NCBI RefSeq assembly: GCF_021608185.1
Contig: NZ_JAKIHN010000003.1
Span: 344,145 to 408,144, forward strand
DNA from: Flavobacterium anseongense
GTDB lineage: Bacteria; Bacteroidota; Bacteroidia; Flavobacteriales; Flavobacteriaceae
Length of the DNA: 64,000 nt
Reading direction: 5' to 3'
Part shown: positions 9,307 to 16,135 of the stretch, piece after piece
How the letters are laid out: each line of letters starts with the position of its first letter
Numbering within the stretch: the stretch's first letter is position 1
Program-made: the position numbers and the translations under genes
Notes under the pieces: model-generated
Databases searched by the model: none
What the model was told of the DNA's origin: nothing
What the model saw: only the letters and a program-made list of their open reading frames with translations

Positions 9307-9924
9307 TTATAATTTCAAAAGATTATCACGAAATTTATCAGCATAATAGCTAATTACATTTGCATCAAAATAAGGTTCGTTGTCGATTCTGCCGATGCAT
9401 TTTACTTCGGTTTTCTTTAGGATAATTTCTTCGGTTGCTTTGTTTTCATCGCCTGAAAAGATGATTCCGGCAACGTTGATTTTTCTGTTTTTCAGCCCTT
9501 CAATTGTTAGTAATGTATGATTGATACTTCCCAAATAATGACGCGAAACGACAATCACTTTATAGTCTTTTTTGATTAAATCAACCACACAATCGTTGTC
9601 GTTTAGTGGAACGAGAACGCCGCCTGCGCCTTCAATTACCAGATGATTATCGGTTATTGGCTCTGTTATTTTTTTTAAATCGATAGTGATTCCGTCAAGC
9701 TGTGCAGCTAAATGCGGACTTGCCGGAGTATTCAATGCGTAGGAATTTGGAAAAACTTTTCCCTTATCCCTAATCCCTAATCCCCTTACCTTATGACTAT
9801 CTGAATTATCTAAATCTCCGGCTTGTATAGGTTTCCAATAATCGGCCTGCAAGGCTTCGACCACTATTGAGGAGGCAATGGTTTTACCGACATCGGTGCC
9901 GATTCCTGTGATGAATAGTTTCAT
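9307..9924 (-). CDS. bioD: Dethiobiotin synthetase
   Basis: This 205-residue ATP-dependent carboxylase closes the ureido ring of dethiobiotin from DAPA and CO2. The P-loop variant GIGTDVGKT spans residues 7-15 (Lys14), and EGAGGVLVPL is at 98-107. The protein is slightly shorter than E. coli BioD. Residues 47-56 (RGLGIRDKGK) are encoded by a 7-bp-period repeat related to GGGATTA, which looks like an insertion into a surface loop before the conserved substrate-binding PNSY..NTPASPH segment. The bioD ATG overlaps the end of the upstream TPR gene by 4 bases, indicating translational coupling. Confidence 0.95.
   Translation of the reverse strand: MKLFITGIGTDVGKTIASSIVVEALQADYWKPIQAGDLDNSDSHKVRGLGIRDKGKVFPNSYALNTPASPHLAAQLDGITIDLKKITEPITDNHLVIEGAGGVLVPLNDNDCVVDLIKKDYKVIVVSRHYLGSINHTLLTIEGLKNRKINVAGIIFSGDENKATEEIILKKTEVKCIGRIDNEPYFDANVISYYADKFRDNLLKL
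9761..9787. repeat. 7-bp-period repeat inside bioD
   Basis: CCCTTAT, CCCTAAT, CCCTAAT and a degenerate CCCCTTA unit follow one another with exact 7-base spacing. On the coding strand this reads as repeats of (G)GGATTA(G). It stays in frame within bioD. Confidence 0.75.
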
Positions 9925-10826
9925 TTTTTTAATTCTGAAATCTGATTTATGGCAAAAGTTTTAGTTTCTTCATCACCATATTGAATGGTTTTCTCGTAAT
10001 ATTCAATAGCCTTAGCTTTATTACCAGATAGTTTATAACCTTGTGCAATATTGGACAAAACAATATAATCTTTCGGGTTAAGTTTTTCTGCTTTAAAAAG
10101 CGCTTCAAGACCTTCATTATATTTTCCGGTTAGAAAATAGGTGACAGAAACATTGGACAAACTCTCAATACTATCAGGATAATATTTTAAAATTGCCGAC
10201 GCAATTTCCCGCATGTTAGTCAATAGATTATCATTTTCGGTATCATAAAGCTGTACCTGATAACTCTGTAAAGATGCCAGAAAGAACTGTTTGCCATCCT
10301 CTTTTTTTTCATTATTTGTCCAAGTCCAGTTGTTGTTATTTTTCGCAGAATAATCAACCGCTTTTATAATTTCTGAAGTGAATTTTTCCCAATCCTGAAT
10401 TTTTCCAAGAGCATAGATTTTTCCAAATCTCATGTCGAGCCGATCCGGATAAAGACTAATTCCCTTATCGATTTTAGTAAAGGCATTTTTTAAATCTGTG
10501 TCACCATAGTTTATAGTACTGCCCAAATAGCCTGCTGTTTGATTGAGACTATCTTTCAAAATCAAGGCTTCACCTTCGGGTTCATTCCTAGTTAAGCTTA
10601 GTATTTCCTTCTTTGATTTTTGAAAATAGTAATTGAAATAAGAAGTAAATAATTCAGCATCTGTTGGCTTGGCTTTTCCCCATGCTTCCAAGGTTTCTTT
10701 TTGTTTTATGGTGTCTTTTTCCCGGAAATATTTTCCAAATTCGGATTTATAATCCTGAGCAAATGAAATGCTGGAAATGGTTACGGCAATTACTATACAG
10801 ATATTTTTCATTTTGATGATTTTCAT
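9921..10826 (-). CDS. Exported tetratricopeptide-repeat protein
   Basis: This 301-residue protein starts MKIIKMKNICIVIAVTISS and has a signal peptide cleaved near SFA before Gln24. The true start may be the internal Met6. C-terminal residues 215-300 contain TPR-type helix pairs (ALFKAEKLNPKDYIVLSNIA, AIEYYEKTIQYGDEET), and the rest is helical with Trp-rich segments. TPRs usually mediate protein-protein contact, and the compartment is predicted to be periplasm. It lies between the DUF2007 gene (1-base overlap) and bioD (4-base overlap), so it is co-transcribed with biotin genes although no link to biotin is evident. Confidence 0.85.
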   Translation of the reverse strand: MKIIKMKNICIVIAVTISSISFAQDYKSEFGKYFREKDTIKQKETLEAWGKAKPTDAELFTSYFNYYFQKSKKEILSLTRNEPEGEALILKDSLNQTAGYLGSTINYGDTDLKNAFTKIDKGISLYPDRLDMRFGKIYALGKIQDWEKFTSEIIKAVDYSAKNNNNWTWTNNEKKEDGKQFFLASLQSYQVQLYDTENDNLLTNMREIASAILKYYPDSIESLSNVSVTYFLTGKYNEGLEALFKAEKLNPKDYIVLSNIAQGYKLSGNKAKAIEYYEKTIQYGDEETKTFAINQISELKK

Positions 10827-11230
10827 TAATCAAATTCGAATTTACAGTTTTGACATTTGTATTTGTACTTTGAAAAGAACTGGGCGAACGCACCTAAAAT
10901 AGCAACCTGAAAAAAAGATTTTACGCCATCAATTGAAGTCTCCATTTCAACTTGTTCAGCACCACATTCGGGACATTTTAAAGGTTGATTGTCATCATCA
11001 ACAGAGTATAAACTCACTTCGCCAAGTATTTCATTTGCCTTCTCAAAATCTTCTGTTTTAACAAACATTTTTACACCACCAACGGCATTGCTGTATAACG
11101 GATTCGAGTCAACTATATTGTTATCCCGCATAAATACTTCGATGCCCTGACTTTCTAATTTGCCTTGATAGATAATAGCTTCGCTTGAGTATTGAAAGCG
11201 GCGGAGTAATGTAAATTTTTCTTCTTCCAT
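10826..11230 (-). CDS. DUF2007-type protein with C-terminal zinc ribbon
   Basis: This 134-residue cytosolic protein has two parts. Residues 1-75 follow the DUF2007 (putative signal-transducing) pattern: an FQYSSEAIIYQGKLESQGIEVFMRD-like fold of the PII/GlnB-like type, then LY...VGGVKMFV and a DFEKANEIL helix. Residues 82-134 carry two CxxC knuckles (CPEC at about 83 and CQNC at about 127) separated by a hydrophobic helix, which would form a zinc ribbon. Function is unknown. The gene sits 3 bases after bioF and overlaps the next gene by one base, so it is inside the biotin operon. Confidence 0.82.
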   Translation of the reverse strand: MEEEKFTLLRRFQYSSEAIIYQGKLESQGIEVFMRDNNIVDSNPLYSNAVGGVKMFVKTEDFEKANEILGEVSLYSVDDDNQPLKCPECGAEQVEMETSIDGVKSFFQVAILGAFAQFFSKYKYKCQNCKFEFD

Positions 11231-11233
11231 AAC

Positions 11234-12394
11234 TTAAAAAACAAAGGTAGCTAACAATTCCAACACATTGATAATTTCGGTTTCCGAATTAAAGCTGTGC
11301 AGGCAAAAACGCAGACGTTCCTGACCTTCGGGAACTGTTGGCGAAAGGATTGGTCGGACATCAAACCCATTTTGTTGCAGTTGGTTTGCAATCTTTTTTA
11401 CATTTTCATTTCCGGGAATGATAGCGCATTGAATGGCTGATTTACTATAGACAAACATTGGTTTTAAGCCTAATCGCATTTTTTCCTGATTGAAGAAAAT
11501 GATGTTGGATTTCAACTTTTCGATTAATTTCTTTTCTTTGGTTAAATGTTTATAGGATTGCAGAATTGTTGCGACGTTATGCGGAGAAAGTCCTGTTGTA
11601 TAAACAAAACTACGGGTAAAGTTGATCAAATAACTCTTTAGTTCTTTGCTTCCAAGTACAGCTGCGCCATGACAGCCTAATCCTTTTCCGAAAGTCATGA
11701 TTCGGGCAAAAAATTTGTCTTCTAATCCTAAACTTTGCACTAATCCTTCGCCGCTTTCGCCAAAAACTCCGAGTGCATGTGCTTCATCTACGACTAAATA
11801 AGCTTCATATTTTTTGGATAGAGTTGTCAGTTCTTCCAGATTTGGTGAATCGCCGTCCATAGAGAAAACACTTTCGGTGACGATGTAAATGGTTGTTGGT
11901 TGTCGGTTGTCGGTTGTCGGTTCGAACTTTGCGATTAGTTTTTCCAAATCTTCCAAATCATTATGCTGGAATTTATAGGCTTTGGCATAAGACAATCTGA
12001 TGCCATCTCTTATTGATGCGTGACAGAATTCGTCGTATAAAATAATATCATTCCGTTGTGGAACTGAGCTAAAGAATCCTACGTTAGCATCGTAACCCGA
12101 ATTGAAAATCAATGCAGCTTCCGCCTGATGGAATTGTGAAATAAATTCTTCGGCTTCATTATATAAAGTGTGATTGCCGGAAAGCAAACGTGAACCTGTT
12201 GCTCCGTTTATCTTTATATTTTTATCTAAAAGAAACTGATGTGATTCGTGGAAGATAGCTTCATTTTGGGCAAAGCCGATATAATCATTTGATGCAAAAT
12301 CGATTAAACCATTGGCAACAGGCAATTGACGCAAGGCGTTCTTGGCTTTACGTTGCTCGAGTTTTTGTTGGAGTGATTTTGGAAGTTTCATCAT
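11234..12394 (-). CDS. bioF: 8-amino-7-oxononanoate synthase
   Basis: This 386-residue alpha-oxoamine synthase condenses pimeloyl-ACP or pimeloyl-CoA with L-alanine, using PLP, to give KAPA. Key residues are FASNDYIGFA (33-42), Asp203 and His206 in DEAHALGVFG, and the PLP Lys237 in FGKGLG. Residues 159-168 (PTTDNRQPTT) are encoded by four and a half copies of a 7-mer and look like a repeat inserted in a loop just before the IVTESVFSMDGD strand. It is the first gene of the biotin cluster. Two ATG codons in tandem (12394 and 12391) follow a TATATTTG box so closely that the mRNA may be leaderless. Confidence 0.96.
   Translation of the reverse strand: MMKLPKSLQQKLEQRKAKNALRQLPVANGLIDFASNDYIGFAQNEAIFHESHQFLLDKNIKINGATGSRLLSGNHTLYNEAEEFISQFHQAEAALIFNSGYDANVGFFSSVPQRNDIILYDEFCHASIRDGIRLSYAKAYKFQHNDLEDLEKLIAKFEPTTDNRQPTTIYIVTESVFSMDGDSPNLEELTTLSKKYEAYLVVDEAHALGVFGESGEGLVQSLGLEDKFFARIMTFGKGLGCHGAAVLGSKELKSYLINFTRSFVYTTGLSPHNVATILQSYKHLTKEKKLIEKLKSNIIFFNQEKMRLGLKPMFVYSKSAIQCAIIPGNENVKKIANQLQQNGFDVRPILSPTVPEGQERLRFCLHSFNSETEIINVLELLATFVF
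11891..11925. repeat. 7-bp-period repeat inside bioF
   Basis: GGTTGTT, three copies of GGTTGTC and a partial GGTTCGA unit run in exact 7-base register. The same 7-mer family forms the right arm of the arrays in the atpD-atpC spacer (12936-12963) and nuoF-nuoG spacer (45936-45970). Confidence 0.85.
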
Positions 12395-12396
12395 TA

Positions 12397-12404
12397 CAAA
12401 TATA
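12397..12404 (-). promoter_or_regulatory. -7 box of bioF promoter
   Basis: Read on the minus strand this is TATATTTG, a full match to TAnnTTTG. It ends only 2 bases before the first bioF ATG, so transcription would begin at or inside the tandem ATGs. No clear -33 TTG is seen 18-20 bases upstream. Confidence 0.45.
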
Positions 12405-12423
12405 GGAAAGCTGAATCTTTTTT

Positions 12424-12541
12424 AGCCCCGATTACCTCACCGAGATAATATTTGTTTTGGTGTTCGGTGAATTTCATTTGGAACGGCATCCTTTTTATTA
12501 TTTCTTGAAATAATAAAAAGATATAGTGGAAAGCGGGAAAC
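12424..12541 (-). ncRNA. Candidate structured RNA or conserved hairpin element upstream of bioF
   Basis: Three nested or adjacent stems are visible: CCCG at 427-430 with CGGG at 534-537 (offsets from 12000), TCACCGA at 12437-12443 with TCGGTGA at 12464-12470, and a perfect 14-bp stem 12491-12504 with 12507-12520 flanking a 2-base loop. On the minus strand the element opens with CCCGCTTTCC and closes with ATCGGGGCTA. Such bracketed elements recur in flavobacterial intergenic DNA, and the Flavo-1 motif from comparative RNA surveys is a possible match that I cannot test here. It lies between the atpC terminator and the bioF promoter. Strand is uncertain. Confidence 0.4.
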
Positions 12542-12551
12542 TGCTCCCAAT

Positions 12552-12587
12552 AAAAAAAAGCCCAACAATAATGTTGGGCTTTTCTCT
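12552..12587 (-). terminator. Rho-independent terminator of atpDC
   Basis: GCCCAACA (12560-12567), loop ATAA, TGTTGGGC (12572-12579). On the minus strand the hairpin is followed by eight T residues, directly downstream of the atpC stop codon. Confidence 0.9.
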
Positions 12588-12603
12588 TTTATTTACAATC
12601 ATA

Positions 12604-12885
12604 TTAGTCAGCTAATACAATTACTTTATTGTCCTGCATTTCGATAGTTCCTGAATTGATTTCAAGAAGGTAGTTTTGGTCGTTTACTTTGGTAAACTTG
12701 TCTTCTACTTGTTTATCAAATTTAAAACTTTTGGCTTCGATTTTTACAACGCCGTGTTTTAAAATAGAAACTATTGGTGCGTGGTTATCCAAAATTTGGA
12801 ACGAACCACTAACGCCAGGTAAAGAAACCGAAGTAACTTCGCCTTTGAATAATGTAGCTTCGGGTGATACTATTTCTAAAATCAT
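12604..12885 (-). CDS. atpC: F1Fo ATP synthase epsilon subunit
   Basis: This 93-residue protein corresponds to the N-terminal beta-sandwich of the epsilon (delta/epsilon) subunit of F1: LEIVSPEATLFKGEV at the start, then LPGVSGSFQILDNHAPIVSIL, the epsilon signature. It lacks the C-terminal helical hairpin that can inhibit ATP hydrolysis, as is common in Bacteroidetes. It couples the gamma shaft to the c-ring at the cytoplasmic membrane. It follows atpD after a 78-base spacer filled by a 7-bp repeat array and ends at a strong terminator. The other atp genes are not in this window. Confidence 0.95.
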   Translation of the reverse strand: MILEIVSPEATLFKGEVTSVSLPGVSGSFQILDNHAPIVSILKHGVVKIEAKSFKFDKQVEDKFTKVNDQNYLLEINSGTIEMQDNKVIVLAD

Positions 12886-12900
12886 ATTTATTTAGTTAAT

Positions 12901-12963
12901 AGTTGATGGTTGATGGTTGATGGTTGAATTTCTATCAACCGACAACTGACAACCGACAACCAA
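12901..12963. repeat. Facing 7-bp-period arrays in the atpD-atpC spacer
   Basis: The left arm has AGTTGAT, GGTTGAT, GGTTGAT, GGTTGAA (12901-12928), then TTTCTAT. The right arm has CAACCGA, CAACTGA, CAACCGA, CAACCAA (12936-12963), abutting the atpD stop codon. The arms are imperfect inverted repeats: GGTTG pairs with CAACC in each unit, with 2x2 mismatches between units. It fills most of the atpD-atpC spacer. Confidence 0.9.
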
Positions 12964-14478
<1,515 letters not shown>

Positions 14479-14535
14479 TTATGTATTTATTAAATAGCTA
14501 TTTAGGTTTGAATAAAACATTCTTTTTTCAGAGCG

Positions 14536-14566
14536 CAAAGATAATTTTTATAAATCGAATAATCAA
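14536..14566 (-). promoter_or_regulatory. Predicted promoter of atpDC
   Basis: On the minus strand, TTG (complement of 14564-14566), a 20-base spacer and TATCTTTG (complement of 14536-14543) match the Bacteroidetes consensus. The atpD ATG is about 60 bases downstream. Confidence 0.65.
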
Positions 14567-14616
14567 TAATTATTTTATAAAAAAAGAAGATTTTTTTCTT
14601 CACTACTATAAACAAA

Positions 14617-14646
14617 AAACCACCCTAAATAATCAGGGTGGTTTTC
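14617..14646 (-). terminator. Terminator of TonB receptor/SGNH hydrolase operon
   Basis: AACCACCCT, a short AT-rich loop and AGGGTGGTT form a strong stem. On the minus strand it is followed by a run of T residues. It starts about 20 bases past the SGNH hydrolase stop codon. Confidence 0.88.
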
Positions 14647-14665
14647 GTATTTGAAATAAAATTTC

Positions 14666-16105
14666 TTATGGCAAAGTTGACGGATACAATATTTGATACT
14701 GACCCAAATTCACTCCTTTAAAATTAGATCCGAATTTTTCATTAATCGCTTCTAAAAATTTATTAGCGATTAATGCATAGCCTTTCGGACTTGGGTGAAC
14801 ACCGTCTAATGAAAAGGTGTTTCCGGTTACATAAGCTGAAGTCATAGTATAACCATTTTGAACAATACCCATACCGCTTAATAAAGTCATAACTGCTTTA
14901 GCATCCACAAAAGCTAAATCGTTTGCAGTTGCTGCATTTTGGATAGTTGTATTGTAAGCATCTGTTGCTGCTTTAACTTCGGCGATTTCGTTTTTAGACA
15001 AAACCCAATTGTCAGCCAATGGAACAGAAACGCCATTTACCTGTGTTGGATTTCCGCCTACGGTGGTTCCAATAAAGGTTCTTGCAGGCAAAATGATTAA
15101 ATCTTCACTAGTTGCCTGACGGTAAGATGGGATTCCAAAACCTGTTAAATTGGTTAAATATTCGTCAACGATAACTACTCTGTTTGTAGCTGAGGCCGAG
15201 AATGATATTGTTCTTTGAGCTACTTCGGCTGCTGATAACAATCCGTTTGACTGAGCGAATAATAATCCGTTGTTATAGGCGGTAAAACCTGAATTCAATA
15301 AAGAAGCTGTTGCTGCGTCTAAAGGAACCGGGTTATAAGGAACTGTTGTAAAATAAGGTAATGTACTTACGTATGGTAAATTAGCTATAACTCCTTTTCT
15401 GCCTCCGGCAGTTAATTTTGCAATCAAACCGTTATAAGCCAGTTCAAAAGTAGCCGGTGGCGTAATTGGGCTGGTGCTTACACCTCCTGAGGTTGCATAA
15501 CCCAGTACGTCATTTCCTCCAATCCATAAGGAAAAGAAAGTAGGATTTGTAGCTACGGCGTCATCTACTACAGTAGCTGTTGGAGAAGAAGCCATTCGGG
15601 CAAAGTATGGGTTCCCGGCTGAACTTCCATAACCTGCAAAATCTAAATGAATAGCTTTTGCTCCCGGAATTCCGAAATTATTAAATGGTCCAGTTAAATG
15701 GGTGGTAATATCGGTTGAAGAAGTTCCTGTAACCGGTGCCGGAGAACTGGTAGCCACATTAAAATAAAATCGCGGTCCAAATTGTGGAATTTGAGATCCT
15801 CCCATTGAAAAACCACCAACATTATCATTCATAAACGGAATTACAAATTCACCTCCGCCAACTAAAGCAAATTGTTGCGATAAGATATTAGGATACGAAT
15901 TTTGCTGTCCGGCAATGAACAAAGCGTTATCGGAAAAACCTGCCGCAAACGAATCCCCTAAAGCAACATATTTAGAAAAATCTGCTGAACCGGCCGTAAG
16001 AGGTAAACCGTCAGATGAATTTGGATTAACAACCGTTTCATCATCACTGCTACATGCTACAAAGGTTAACGAAACCAATAATAGCCATTTGAAATTTTTT
16101 ATCAT
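14666..16105 (-). CDS. SGNH/GDSL-family hydrolase lipoprotein
   Basis: This 479-residue protein starts with a lipoprotein signal (lipobox FVAC, Cys18) followed by an acidic SSDDE stretch. The SGNH fold is marked by block I VALGDSFAAGF (Ser52), block III GGNDVLGYA, and block V LDGVHPSPKG with Asp434 and His437 completing the triad. The family cleaves esters, including lipids, acetylated glycans and acyl groups. The lipoprotein would be anchored in an outer membrane leaflet. It starts 30 bases downstream of a TonB-dependent receptor gene on the same strand, so the pair may bind, de-esterify and import one substrate. The substrate is unknown. Confidence 0.93.
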   Translation of the reverse strand: MIKNFKWLLLVSLTFVACSSDDETVVNPNSSDGLPLTAGSADFSKYVALGDSFAAGFSDNALFIAGQQNSYPNILSQQFALVGGGEFVIPFMNDNVGGFSMGGSQIPQFGPRFYFNVATSSPAPVTGTSSTDITTHLTGPFNNFGIPGAKAIHLDFAGYGSSAGNPYFARMASSPTATVVDDAVATNPTFFSLWIGGNDVLGYATSGGVSTSPITPPATFELAYNGLIAKLTAGGRKGVIANLPYVSTLPYFTTVPYNPVPLDAATASLLNSGFTAYNNGLLFAQSNGLLSAAEVAQRTISFSASATNRVVIVDEYLTNLTGFGIPSYRQATSEDLIILPARTFIGTTVGGNPTQVNGVSVPLADNWVLSKNEIAEVKAATDAYNTTIQNAATANDLAFVDAKAVMTLLSGMGIVQNGYTMTSAYVTGNTFSLDGVHPSPKGYALIANKFLEAINEKFGSNFKGVNLGQYQILYPSTLP

Positions 16106-16135
16106 AACTTTTAAATTATATATTGTTATTGATTA

